DNA from: Streptomyces sp. NBC_00193
GTDB taxonomy: Bacteria > Actinomycetota > Actinomycetes > Streptomycetales > Streptomycetaceae
DNA length: 64,000 nt
Direction: 5' to 3'
Assembly (NCBI RefSeq): GCF_026342735.1
Contig: NZ_JAPEMM010000001.1
Coordinates: 2,108,001 to 2,172,000, forward strand
The notes beneath the pieces were generated by a model. The model was not told the DNA's origin, made no database searches, and saw only the letters and a program-made list of their open reading frames with translations. This document shows positions 49,966 through 58,274 of the stretch, one piece after another. Position numbers and translations under genes: made by a program. Within the stretch, counting starts at the first letter, position 1; each line of letters starts with the position of its first letter.

Positions 49966-50694
49966 CTACTTCACCAGCCCGGCACTCTTCAGGTGCGGCA
50001 TCAAGGCCGCCGGCTTCAGCCCGGCGGCCTTCGCCGCGTCCAGGGCCCGCTTCAGGTCCGCGCCGAGCGTCGGCGTGAAGTGCAGCAGCACGATGTCACC
50101 GGCGTTCAGCTGCGGCGTGGCCGGCGTCTCGCCCCACGTGGTGAAGTCGTGCGTCCACGTGATCAGCGCCTTGACCCCGCACGCCTTGGCGGCCAGCCGC
50201 ACGTCGTCGTTGACGGCCCCGTACGGCGGCCGCAGCAGCTTCGGCTCCCGCCCGAAGGCCGCGGCGACCTGCTCCCCGGCCCCGCACACCTCGGCATCCT
50301 TCCCAGCCGCATCAAGAGCGGTCAGATCGGGGTGATTGACGGTGTGGTTCTCCACGTTCACCGACCGCCCCTGCTCGACCAGCCCGGTGAAGTACTGGGC
50401 GTCGTACGAGAACGCCCCCGGCAGCAGGAACAACGAAGCGGGCACCCGCTGATCGACGAGCGTCTGCGCAACGCCCGCATCGTGCGCCCACCCGTCATCA
50501 ATGGTGATGAACACGACCTTCTCACTGGTCGGCACGTGCGACACGACGGGCGGCAGCCCCACGGCCTTCGAGCCCGCGGCAGCAGCAACGGCCGGAGCGG
50601 CCCCCTCAGCCCCGGCAGCACCGGCGGCCTGAGCCCCGCCAACGGTGAGCGACAACGACGCGAACGCGGCAAGCACCGCACGAGATCTCCACAT
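49966..50694 (-). CDS. Secreted polysaccharide deacetylase (NodB family)
   Basis: 242 residues from the ATG at 50694 (AAGGTG upstream). A GTG at 50703 is also in frame. Signal peptide MWRSRAVLAAFASLSLTVGG...AQA. NodB domain: TIDDG with the catalytic and metal Asp, ENHTVNHPD with the HxxxH zinc ligands, and RPPYGAVNDDV (motif 3). The C-terminus has LNAGDIVLLHFTP. It removes acetyl groups from chitin oligomers, peptidoglycan or a related glycan outside the cell. A dre palindrome for DasR lies 11 bases upstream of the ATG, pointing to N-acetylglucosamine control and to a chitin- or GlcNAc-polymer substrate. Confidence 0.9.
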   Translation of the reverse strand: MWRSRAVLAAFASLSLTVGGAQAAGAAGAEGAAPAVAAAAGSKAVGLPPVVSHVPTSEKVVFITIDDGWAHDAGVAQTLVDQRVPASLFLLPGAFSYDAQYFTGLVEQGRSVNVENHTVNHPDLTALDAAGKDAEVCGAGEQVAAAFGREPKLLRPPYGAVNDDVRLAAKACGVKALITWTHDFTTWGETPATPQLNAGDIVLLHFTPTLGADLKRALDAAKAAGLKPAALMPHLKSAGLVK

Positions 50695-50704
50695 GCGGCA
50701 CACC

Positions 50705-50718
50705 TTGGTCTAGACCAA
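50705..50718. promoter_or_regulatory. DasR-responsive element (dre)
   Basis: TTGGTCTAGACCAA is a perfect 14-base palindrome. Its core TGGTCTAGACCA (50706-50717) equals the established dre core bound by DasR, the GntR-type N-acetylglucosamine regulator of Streptomyces. It stands just upstream of the deacetylase start, where binding would block transcription or initiation. Confidence 0.8.
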
Positions 50719-50897
50719 CTCCCCCCGTCAATCCCCCGACGGGCACTTCCTGTAGCCGAAAGCACCTGCACACCAAGGGAGTTGAGGAGCTCGACGTCCC
50801 GACGGCGCGCCGGATATCCCCGTACGGGCGAAGTCGAGCGAAATGTCGACGCGCCGGACTACGCTCCGGAAGCGTGAGCCGCGAGAAGGAGGAAGCC

Positions 50898-51482
50898 GTG
50901 GCCGTGACACAGCACGAGACCACGATCGCGGAAGCCGCCGATCGTCTCTCCAGGGAGCTTCCCGGGCACCGAGTGGAGATTCTCCAGGGGAGGCTCACCG
51001 TGACACCACCTGCGGACGGGTCACACGCACTGTCGCTGAGCTGGCTCATCGAGAAGTTCTACGACGCCGGGGCCAAAAATGCGGGCCTGCGGTACGTCCA
51101 GGGCATCGGCCTCTGGTTGCCGACCGGCGCCGACGACTACGCCATCCCGGATTTCGCCCTTGTCGAGGCGGACTTCAGGGAGCACAAGGTCCAGAAGGCC
51201 TGCTACGCGGCCGACGTCTTCCGACTGGTCGTCGAGGTCACCTCGTCGAACTGGTCGGACGGCATCGGCGTCAAGGTCGACAGCTACGCGAAGGCCGACA
51301 TCCCCGTCTACGTCATCGCCGACCGTCACCATGACGAGGCCATTCTCTGCAGCGACCCCCACAACGGGACGTACCGCCTGCGCAGGACCTTCAAGCGGGG
51401 CAGCTCCATCGCCCTCCCCTCATCCATCGGCGTGTCCGTGGAACTCCCGGTGGACCTCCTCCTCTACGGGGACGAGCTCTGA
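50898..51482 (+). CDS. Uma2-family endonuclease-like protein
   Basis: 194 residues from the GTG at 50898 (GGAGG five bases upstream). GTG 50874 is further up in frame. PD-(D/E)XK fold of the Uma2/DUF820 family: HRVEILQGRLTV, IPDFALVEADF, and FRLVVEVTSSNWSDGIGVKVDSYAKADIPVYVIADRH with the Asp, Glu and Lys of the nuclease site. These proteins are extremely numerous in Streptomyces and of unknown function. Followed by an 18-bp terminator. Confidence 0.88.
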   Translation: MAVTQHETTIAEAADRLSRELPGHRVEILQGRLTVTPPADGSHALSLSWLIEKFYDAGAKNAGLRYVQGIGLWLPTGADDYAIPDFALVEADFREHKVQKACYAADVFRLVVEVTSSNWSDGIGVKVDSYAKADIPVYVIADRHHDEAILCSDPHNGTYRLRRTFKRGSSIALPSSIGVSVELPVDLLLYGDEL

Positions 51483-51490
51483 CGCACGAC

Positions 51491-51530
51491 ATGGAGGGGT
51501 CCGGACCGTGAACGGTCCGGACCCCTCCAT
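51491..51530. terminator. Perfect 18-bp terminator between Uma2 and RtcB genes
   Basis: ATGGAGGGGTCCGGACCG (51491-51508) pairs perfectly with 51513-51530 around a TGAA loop. The genes on both sides are convergent, so it can act in both directions. Confidence 0.85.
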
Positions 51531-51554
51531 TCCCCCGAACACCGCGCCCTGGCC

Positions 51555-52748
51555 TCAGCCCTTGATGCAGATGACCTGCTTGAGCTTGGCCACGACCTCG
51601 ACGAGGTCCGTCTGCTGGTCGATGACCTGCTCGATCGACTTGTACGCGCCGGGGATCTCGTCCACGACGCCCGAGTCCTTGCGGCACTCCACGCCCTTGG
51701 TCTGCTCGGCCAGATCCTTCGCCGAGAACCGCTTCTTCGCCGCCGTCCGGCTCATCTTCCGGCCCGCGCCGTGCGAGGCCGAGTTGAAGGACTTCTCGTT
51801 GCCGAGGCCCTTCACGATGTACGAGCCCGTGCCCATCGAGCCCGGGATGATCCCGTAGTCACCGCTGCCGGCGCGGATCGCGCCCTTCCGGGTGACCAGC
51901 AGGTCCATGCCGTCGTACCGCTCCTCCGCCACGTAGTTGTGGTGGCAGCTGATCTCCTGCTCGAAGGAGACCTTGGCCTTGCGGAACGCCTTGCGGATCA
52001 CTTCCTTGGACAGGCTCATCATCACGGCCCGGTTGTACTTGGCGTACTCCTGCGCCCAGAAGAGGTCCTCCCGGTACGCCCGCATCTCAGGCGTGGCCGC
52101 GAGGAACACGGCGAGGTCCCGGTCAACCAGTCCCTGGTTGTGCGAAAGTCCGCGGGCCACTCCGATGTGGAAGTCGGCCAACTCGTTCCCGATGTTCCGG
52201 GAGCCGGAGTGCAACATGATCCACACCGAACCGGACAGATCGAGACAAAGTTCCCAAAAGTGGTTGCCCCCGCCCATGGTGCCCATTTGCCGCATAGCAC
52301 GCTCGTGGCGGAACTTCACCGCGTCCGCGAGGTAGTCGAACCGCTCCCACAGATCCCCGAACCCCCGGTCCGAGAAACCGTACAGCCGCCCCGGATCCAC
52401 CGCCTCACGGTGCATCCCCGCCCCCACCGGGATCGCCTTCTCGATCTGCGAGCGCAGGCCCGACAGGTCGCCCGGGAGGTCGTTCGCGGTCAGGGAGGTC
52501 TTCACCGCCGACATGCCGCAGCCGATGTCCACGCCCACCGCCGCCGGGCAGACCGCATCCTTCATGGCGATGACCGAGCCGACCGTGGCGCCCTTGCCGT
52601 AGTGGACGTCCGGCATGACGGCGAGGCCCTTGATCCAGGGAAGGCCCGCGGTGTTCTGGAGCTGGCGCATCGCGCTGTCCTCGACCGACGCCGGGTCGGT
52701 CCACATCCGGATGGGGACCTTCGCCCCGGGCACTTCTACGTATGACAT
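51555..52748 (-). CDS. rtcB: RtcB-family RNA ligase
   Basis: 397 residues, ATG 52748. Metal-site motifs PDVHYGKGATVGSV and VGVDIGCGMSAVKT, plus GTMGGGNHFWELC, LHSGSRNIGNELA and SASHGAGRKMSR, the last with the guanylylated His. RtcB joins 2',3'-cyclic phosphate or 3'-phosphate RNA ends to 5'-OH ends with GTP and Mn. The length is that of the short bacterial form. Role here is probably RNA repair. No archease gene is adjacent. Confidence 0.92.
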   Translation of the reverse strand: MSYVEVPGAKVPIRMWTDPASVEDSAMRQLQNTAGLPWIKGLAVMPDVHYGKGATVGSVIAMKDAVCPAAVGVDIGCGMSAVKTSLTANDLPGDLSGLRSQIEKAIPVGAGMHREAVDPGRLYGFSDRGFGDLWERFDYLADAVKFRHERAMRQMGTMGGGNHFWELCLDLSGSVWIMLHSGSRNIGNELADFHIGVARGLSHNQGLVDRDLAVFLAATPEMRAYREDLFWAQEYAKYNRAVMMSLSKEVIRKAFRKAKVSFEQEISCHHNYVAEERYDGMDLLVTRKGAIRAGSGDYGIIPGSMGTGSYIVKGLGNEKSFNSASHGAGRKMSRTAAKKRFSAKDLAEQTKGVECRKDSGVVDEIPGAYKSIEQVIDQQTDLVEVVAKLKQVICIKG

Positions 52749-52920
52749 TTCACCCTCAACACCCCGTCACCACCACAAAAGTCTCTCAACGCAAAAAGCC
52801 TCGCTCATGGGCTCAAATACGACATGAGACCGGCGCCGGCACCAGCGTGTGCGATAGACATTGTGTCCATCCGCGCCCCAGCCGCGGCAATGCATTTTTC
52901 CCGAAGGGAGCCGGTGGAAC

Positions 52921-53781
52921 GTGCAGCGCAAGACGGTGCGGGTACGCGGAGTACGTCGAGTACGTGGAGTCCTGCCAGCCATCGCGATGCTCACCGCCCT
53001 CGCGGCCGGCCTCACCGCCTGCACCGACGGGGGCGGATCCGGCACCAAAATCGATGCGAAGGCCGGTGCGAACGCCGGTACGGGCGCCCAGCCCGGCAAG
53101 TACCGCAGCCTGCCCATGCCCTGCAAAGCCGCCGACGCCAAGAAGGTCAAGGCGATGCTTCCGGCCCCGGACACCCTCGCCCCCGAGGCCCGCGAGGCGC
53201 TCTACGCCGGGGTCGCCGACGCCTCGTACGACGCCGACCGGCGCGTCGGCTGCCGCTGGACCGCGCAGACGCCGACCGAGACCCGGCTGCTGTCGGTGGG
53301 CTTCGAGCGCGTGGTCTCGTACGACCGGGCCACCACGAGCGACGACGACAAGGCGCGGCAGGTCTACGGCCGCCAGCTCACCGCCGCCAACCTGCCCGCC
53401 CCGGCGCCGTCGGCGAGCCCGACGCCGTCCGGGTCCGGCGCACCCACGCCCGGCGCACCCACGCCCGGGGCGCCGGCTGCGAGCACCGGCGCGAGTACGG
53501 ACCCGGGTGCGAGCGGCAGCCCCTCCCCCGCGCCCGAGCTCGGCTCCCGCGTGCTCGAAGGGCTCGGCAACGAGGCCTTCCTCGACGACAAGCTCGCCGC
53601 CGCCGGCGCCAGCGCCGCCCAGGCACGCACCGTCCGCATTGTGTTCCGTACCTCGAATGTCATCGTCACCGTCGAGTACAGCGTCCAGCCCGCGCTGCCC
53701 GGCACGATCCCGCCGAGCGGTGAAACCCAGGACAGGGCACGGCAGTTGGCGCAGGCCCTCGTGGAGCGGTTCAACGAATAG
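52921..53781 (+). CDS. DUF3558-like lipoprotein
   Basis: 286 residues from the GTG at 52921. Basic N-terminus with repeated VRGVRRVRGV, hydrophobic core and lipobox LTAC (C34). The exported domain has MPCKAADAKKVKAMLP and GCRWTAQTPTE, typical of DUF3558 with its conserved Cys pair. A Pro/Ser/Gly linker with repeated APTPG units (53437-53475) splits the domain. Functions of these actinobacterial lipoproteins are unknown. A related lipoprotein gene follows at 53941. Confidence 0.8.
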   Translation: MQRKTVRVRGVRRVRGVLPAIAMLTALAAGLTACTDGGGSGTKIDAKAGANAGTGAQPGKYRSLPMPCKAADAKKVKAMLPAPDTLAPEAREALYAGVADASYDADRRVGCRWTAQTPTETRLLSVGFERVVSYDRATTSDDDKARQVYGRQLTAANLPAPAPSASPTPSGSGAPTPGAPTPGAPAASTGASTDPGASGSPSPAPELGSRVLEGLGNEAFLDDKLAAAGASAAQARTVRIVFRTSNVIVTVEYSVQPALPGTIPPSGETQDRARQLAQALVERFNE

Positions 53782-53876
53782 CCGGTCCCGCCCGAGGGGG
53801 GCGTACGGGCCCTTCGTGACGGCGCGCACAGCATCCGGGCGCCGGGTCGGGCTACCGTTGCTCGGGTCCCGCGCCC

Positions 53877-53903
53877 GTAAGAGGGACCGTAAGAGGGACC
53901 GAA
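53877..53903 (+). repeat. Tandem 13-base repeat upstream of second lipoprotein gene
   Basis: CGTAAGAGGGAC occurs twice in immediate tandem (from 53876), about 40-60 bases before the ATG at 53941. It lies in the promoter or leader region and could be a regulator site. Confidence 0.5.
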
Positions 53904-53940
53904 CGAGCCCGCACGAAGACCCACAACGTCTGAAGGAATC

Positions 53941-54723
53941 ATGCACCGATCAGCCTCGCGCCTCACCCGCGTCCTCGCCTGCGCAGCCGTCCCGGTGATC
54001 CTCACGGTCGCCGGCTGCTCGTCCGACTCGGGGAAGAAGTCGGGCACCGACAGCGGCAAGAAGTCCGAAGCGTCCTCGTCCGCCCAGCCGAGCTCCAAGC
54101 CCTCCAAGGAGGCGCTGGAGAAGGCCGTGTACTCCACGCTGCCGGAGCCGTGCAAGGCGGTGGGTGCGAAGACCATCGAGACGATCGTCCCCAAGGCGAA
54201 GGACGCCAACGGCACGGCCGCCAAGTCCAACGACCTCGCCAGCCGGGCCACCTGCACCTGGAACGGCCTGGACGAGGCCGGTCTGAAGGGCTCGCAGTAC
54301 CGCTGGCTCTCGATCTCCCTGGTCCGTTACGACTCCCTCGCCTCGGTCGGCACCGGCAGCAAGCGCGCCGAGGACGAGTACGCCAAGCAGGTCGAGAAGG
54401 CGAAGGCCGTCGAGGGCGCGGAGAACGTGAAGCCGGAGGAGGCGGGCGGCATCGGCGACCAGGCCACCTCCGTCACCTTCACCACCAAGAAGGACGGCGA
54501 CTTCTTCAACACCTCGGTCATCGCCCGCACGCACAACGTCGTCATCACCCTCGACTACAACGGCACGGCCTACGAGGGCGCGACCGCTCCCGACCAGGCC
54601 AAGCTGCTCCAGGACGCCATCGCGGCGACGAAGGAGACCGTGGCCTCGGTCGCGGCCGCCAACGAGGCGAAGCAGCCGGAGCAGCCGGCCCAGCCCGAGC
54701 AGCCCTCGCCTTCGAACTCCTGA
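53941..54723 (+). CDS. DUF3558 lipoprotein
   Basis: 260 residues. Signal peptide with lipobox VAGC (C26), a Lys/Ser-rich linker with the duplicate SGKKSGTDSGKKSEAS, then a DUF3558 domain: STLPEPCKAVGAKTIETIVPKAKDANGTA and ATCTWNGL (Cys pair), GGIGDQATSVTF, VIARTHNVVITLDYNG. The C-terminus repeats EQPAQPEQP. Its relation to 52921-53781 suggests tandem duplication and divergence. A strong terminator follows. Function unknown. Confidence 0.88.
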   Translation: MHRSASRLTRVLACAAVPVILTVAGCSSDSGKKSGTDSGKKSEASSSAQPSSKPSKEALEKAVYSTLPEPCKAVGAKTIETIVPKAKDANGTAAKSNDLASRATCTWNGLDEAGLKGSQYRWLSISLVRYDSLASVGTGSKRAEDEYAKQVEKAKAVEGAENVKPEEAGGIGDQATSVTFTTKKDGDFFNTSVIARTHNVVITLDYNGTAYEGATAPDQAKLLQDAIAATKETVASVAAANEAKQPEQPAQPEQPSPSNS

Positions 54724-54746
54724 AACCTCGGGGCGCACCCGCCCCC

Positions 54747-54791
54747 CGGCGGTCCGGTACCGGTGCCCGCGGCCCCGGTACCGGACCGCCG
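54747..54791 (+). terminator. Terminator after the DUF3558 pair
   Basis: CGGCGGTCCGGTACCGG (54747-54763) pairs perfectly with CCGGTACCGGACCGCCG (54775-54791), 17-bp stem with an 11-base loop. Confidence 0.8.
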
Positions 54792-54859
54792 ACGTCCCTT
54801 TCCCCGTACGCGCGTACGCTGTGCCCTGCCGTAGCTCGACAAGGGGAAGGGGATCGCGG

Positions 54860-56221
54860 GTGGCCGCGATGCAGCTGACTCGTACGCACCGGATATTGAT
54901 CGGTGTGGTGGTCGCCGGAGCCGTCGTCATCGCGGGGATCGGATTCGCCGGTTCGTACTCCGCCGTGCGCGCCCTGGCCCTGAAGAAGGGCTTCGGCTCC
55001 TTCTCGCTGGTCTTCCCGATCGGCATCGACATGGGCATCTGCGTCCTGCTCGCGCTGGACCTGCTGCTGACATGGATCCGGATCCCGTTCCCGCTGCTGC
55101 GCCAGACGGCGTGGCTGCTGACGGCGGCGACGATCGCCTTCAACGGCGCGGCCGCCTGGCCCGACCCCCTCGGCGTCGGCATGCACGCCGTGATCCCGAT
55201 CCTCTTCGTGGTCACCGTGGAGGCCGCCCGCCACGCGGTGGGCCGGATCGCGGACATCACCGCCGACCGGCACATGGAAGGCGTCCGCCTCACGCGCTGG
55301 CTCCTCTCCCCCGTCCCCACCTTCAAGCTGTGGCGCCGGATGAAGCTGTGGGAGCTGCGCTCCTACGAGCAGGCCGTCGGCATGGAGCAGGACCGTCTGA
55401 TCTACCAGGCCCGCCTGCAGGCCCGCTACGGCCGCGCCTGGCGCCGCAAGGCCCCCGTCGGGGCCCTGATGCCGCTGCGCCTGGCCCGCATAGGCGTCCC
55501 GCTCTCCCAGACCGCCCCCGAGGGGCTGGCGGCGGCGGGCATCGACCCGCTGCTCATCCCGCCGCCCCCGGCCGCGGACCCGACGGCTCCGGCGCTCCCG
55601 GCGGGCGCCGAGGGCGCGCCGCAGCCCGCGGCGGCGGCCCTGGCCGCTCCGGCTCCGGCCGACGACCCCGTGCAGCAGCACCAGCTCGCCGGGCCCGGGC
55701 CCCAGTACGCGGACGGCCCGGCCGGGCCGATGGGCCCGCAGGGCCACCCCGACGCGCCCCCCTTCGTGGTGGACCCGACCGCCATGCCGGCCGCGCACAA
55801 CAGCGCCTGGTTCGCGGCGCCCCGCGCGCCGCAGGCCGCGTACGAGGGCGGGTACAACCCGCAGTACGTCGAGGGCCTGGAGCCGACCCCGGTCATGCCC
55901 CCGACCGGCCCGGAGCAGCAGGAGCCGGTGCAGGACGAGTTCCCGCAGGAGCTGCCGATACCGGGCCCCCGCCAGGAGGAGTCCTTCCCCGAGGGCGAGC
56001 CGCCGAGCGACGACGACGTGAAGTTCGCGGAGGCGGCGTACGAGGTGTTCCGCTCCCACCTGGAGGAGAACGGCGAGGTCCTGACGGCCGAGCAGCTCGA
56101 CATACTGCTGGCCGACCGGTACGGCGTGGTGCACCCGCGCAGCGCCTCGCTGATCCGCAAGATCTTCCCGCAGCTCAAGCAGCGCTACCAGACCGAGCTG
56201 GAGAACGAGCACATCGCGTAA
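54860..56221 (+). CDS. DUF2637 membrane protein
   Basis: 453 residues from the GTG at 54860 with GAAGGGG upstream (internal ATG 54869). Residues 1-120 contain four helices of the DUF2637 (SpdB-like) domain: RILIGVVVAGAVVIAGIGFAGSYSAV, GSFSLVFPIGIDMGICVLLALDLLLTW. The rest is cytoplasmic: a basic helical segment (MKLWELRSYEQAVGMEQDR), a long Pro/Ala-rich linker, and a C-terminal winged-helix-like region (EVLTAEQLDILLADRYGVVHPRSASLIRKIFPQLKQRY). DUF2637 proteins occur on Streptomyces plasmids and near development genes, function unknown. It is convergent with lysS across a strong terminator. Confidence 0.9.
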   Translation: MAAMQLTRTHRILIGVVVAGAVVIAGIGFAGSYSAVRALALKKGFGSFSLVFPIGIDMGICVLLALDLLLTWIRIPFPLLRQTAWLLTAATIAFNGAAAWPDPLGVGMHAVIPILFVVTVEAARHAVGRIADITADRHMEGVRLTRWLLSPVPTFKLWRRMKLWELRSYEQAVGMEQDRLIYQARLQARYGRAWRRKAPVGALMPLRLARIGVPLSQTAPEGLAAAGIDPLLIPPPPAADPTAPALPAGAEGAPQPAAAALAAPAPADDPVQQHQLAGPGPQYADGPAGPMGPQGHPDAPPFVVDPTAMPAAHNSAWFAAPRAPQAAYEGGYNPQYVEGLEPTPVMPPTGPEQQEPVQDEFPQELPIPGPRQEESFPEGEPPSDDDVKFAEAAYEVFRSHLEENGEVLTAEQLDILLADRYGVVHPRSASLIRKIFPQLKQRYQTELENEHIA

Positions 56222-56249
56222 CGCGCACATCGCCCGACCACAGGCATGA

Positions 56250-56287
56250 GGAAGGGCCCGCACCCCCCAGGGGGTGCGGGCCCTTCC
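56250..56287. terminator. Perfect 18-bp bidirectional terminator
   Basis: GGAAGGGCCCGCACCCCC (56250-56267) pairs with its mirror at 56270-56287 around a 2-base loop. It separates the convergent DUF2637 and lysS genes. Confidence 0.88.
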
Positions 56288-56305
56288 CGTGTCTTACGTC
56301 GTCAC

Positions 56306-58042
56306 TCAGACGGCGAGCAGCTTGCGCACCCGCTCCGCCCCCACCGCGAGCAGCAGCGTGGGCAGGCGCGGCCCGGTCTCCCGGGTCACGAGCAGCCGGT
56401 ACAGCAGGGCGAAGAACGTGCGCTGCGCGATCTTGAGCTCCGGCGTCGGCTTGGCGTCCGGTTCCAGGCCGGCCATCACCTTGGGCACGCCGTAGACGAG
56501 CGTGGTGAGCCCGTCGAGCGACCAGTGCGAGTCGAGGCCGTCCACGAGGCGGCGCAGGGACTCGCGTCCCTCGTCGTCCAGGGAGGACAGGAGCTCTGCG
56601 TCGGGCTCCTCGCGCACCAGGGTCCGCTGGTCGGCCGGGACCTGGGTGGTGATCCAGTTCTCGGCGCGGTCCAGGCGCGGGCGGACCTCGTCGAGCGAGG
56701 TCAGGGGCCGCTCGGGCTCCAGGTCGCTGAGGATGCGCAGGGTCTGCTCGTCGTGTCCGCCGGTGATGTCCACCACCGAGGCGAGCGTCCGGTAGGCCAT
56801 GGGGCGCGGGGTGCGCGGCAGCTCGTGCGAGGCGACGCGTACGGCGCGTGCGTGGGCGGCGGCGTCGGCGGGGAGCACGGAGCCGTCGGCGACCTTGGCC
56901 TCCAGCTTGTCCCACTCGTCGTAGAGCCGCTGGATCTCCTGGTCGAAGGCGATCTTGAAGGACTGGTTGGGCTTGCGGCGGGCGTAGAGCCAGCGCAGCA
57001 GCTGCGGCTCCATGATCTTCAGCGCGTCGGCCGGGGTCGGGACCCCGCCCTTGCTGGAGGACATCTTGGCCATGCCGCTGATGCCGACGAAGGCGTACAT
57101 CGGTCCGATCGGCTGCTCGCCGCCGAAGATGCCGACGATCTGCCCGCCGACCTGGAAGGAGGAGCCGGGCGAGGAGTGGTCGACGCCGGAGGGCTCGAAG
57201 ATCACGCCCTCGTAGGCCCAGCGCATGGGCCAGTCGACCTTCCAGACCAGCTTGCCGCGGTTGAACTCGCTGAGCTTGACCGTCTCGGTGAACTCGTCCT
57301 CGGTGCAGACGTAGGTCAGCTCGGTGGTCTCGTCGTCGTAGGACGTCACCTTGGTGAAGTCCTTGCCGCACTCGGCGCAGTAGGGCTTGTACGGGAAGTA
57401 CCCGCCCTCGCCGACGCTGCCGTCGTCCTCGGCGGCCGCGCCCGAGCCCTCGGCGGCCTCCAGCTCGGCCTCGTCGACCTGCTTCTGCTGGGGCTTCTTG
57501 CCGGGCTTGCCCTTGGTCCGGTACTGGTCGAGGATCGCGTCGATGTCGCCGCGGTGCTTCATCGCGAACAGCACCTGCTCGCGGTAGGTGCCGGCGGTGT
57601 ACTGCTCGGTCTGGCTGATCGGGTCGTACTCGACGCCCAGCTCGGCCAGCGCCTCGACCATGGCGGCCTTGAAGTGCTCGGACCAGTTCGGGTACGCGGA
57701 TCCCTCGGGGGCGGGCACGGCGGTCAGCGGGCGGCCGATGTGCTGGGCGTGCGACTCCTCGGTGACGCCGGGGATGCCCTTGGGGACCTTGCGGTACCGG
57801 TCGTAGTCGTCCCACGAGATCAGGTGGCGGACCTCGTGGCCCCGGCGGCGGATCTCGTCCGCGACCAGGTGCGGGGTCATGACCTCGCGGAGGTTGCCCA
57901 GGTGGATCGGGCCGGAGGGGGAGAGTCCGGACGCGACGACGATGGCTTTGCCCGGGGCTCGGCGCTCCGCCTCGGCGATGACCTCGTCCGCGAAACGGGA
58001 GACCCAGTCGGTCTCGGTGCTGCTCTGGGCGTTCTCAGCCAC
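56306..58042 (-). CDS. lysS: Lysyl-tRNA synthetase, class I
   Basis: 578 residues from the GTG at 58042 with AAGGA upstream. Class I motifs HLGN (47-50, the HIGH equivalent, in PSGPIHLGN) and KMSSS (326-330), with C222 and C225 of a zinc site (YCAECGKDF). This is the archaeal-type class I enzyme that many actinobacteria use for tRNA-Lys charging, here with an acidic and Gln/Lys-rich insert at residues 178-215. It is divergent from argS. No class II lysS is in the window. Confidence 0.93.
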   Translation of the reverse strand: MAENAQSSTETDWVSRFADEVIAEAERRAPGKAIVVASGLSPSGPIHLGNLREVMTPHLVADEIRRRGHEVRHLISWDDYDRYRKVPKGIPGVTEESHAQHIGRPLTAVPAPEGSAYPNWSEHFKAAMVEALAELGVEYDPISQTEQYTAGTYREQVLFAMKHRGDIDAILDQYRTKGKPGKKPQQKQVDEAELEAAEGSGAAAEDDGSVGEGGYFPYKPYCAECGKDFTKVTSYDDETTELTYVCTEDEFTETVKLSEFNRGKLVWKVDWPMRWAYEGVIFEPSGVDHSSPGSSFQVGGQIVGIFGGEQPIGPMYAFVGISGMAKMSSSKGGVPTPADALKIMEPQLLRWLYARRKPNQSFKIAFDQEIQRLYDEWDKLEAKVADGSVLPADAAAHARAVRVASHELPRTPRPMAYRTLASVVDITGGHDEQTLRILSDLEPERPLTSLDEVRPRLDRAENWITTQVPADQRTLVREEPDAELLSSLDDEGRESLRRLVDGLDSHWSLDGLTTLVYGVPKVMAGLEPDAKPTPELKIAQRTFFALLYRLLVTRETGPRLPTLLLAVGAERVRKLLAV

Positions 58043-58190
58043 GACACGTCCTTCATTCTCGAATGCTGGCTTCAGCCATTCTCCCAGACGGAAGACAGCG
58101 CTCCGAGGTTTATCCATGCCGCCCGGATCGCCGGTATATCCCGGGATGTGGACAGCCCTCGCGTGGGATACTCGGCACTTGTCGGAACAC

Positions 58191-58240
58191 CCAAGTGCAC
58201 GCAAGCGCACCCGCGTGCACTCGCGTGCACCCACCGGCAC
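58191..58240. repeat. Five 10-base repeats ending in GCAC upstream of argS
   Basis: Consecutive decamers CCAAGTGCAC, GCAAGCGCAC, CCGCGTGCAC, TCGCGTGCAC and CCACCGGCAC each end in GCAC, exactly one helical turn apart. They fill 58191-58240 in the divergent lysS/argS gap, 35 bases before the argS ATG. Confidence 0.7.
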
Positions 58241-58274
58241 AACGTCAGGCACCACCTCACAGGAACGGCAGCTC

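Noticed and set aside
58191..58240. CRISPR-like array in the lysS/argS gap
   Set aside because: The repeat unit is only 10 bases with no spacers, and no cas gene is present.
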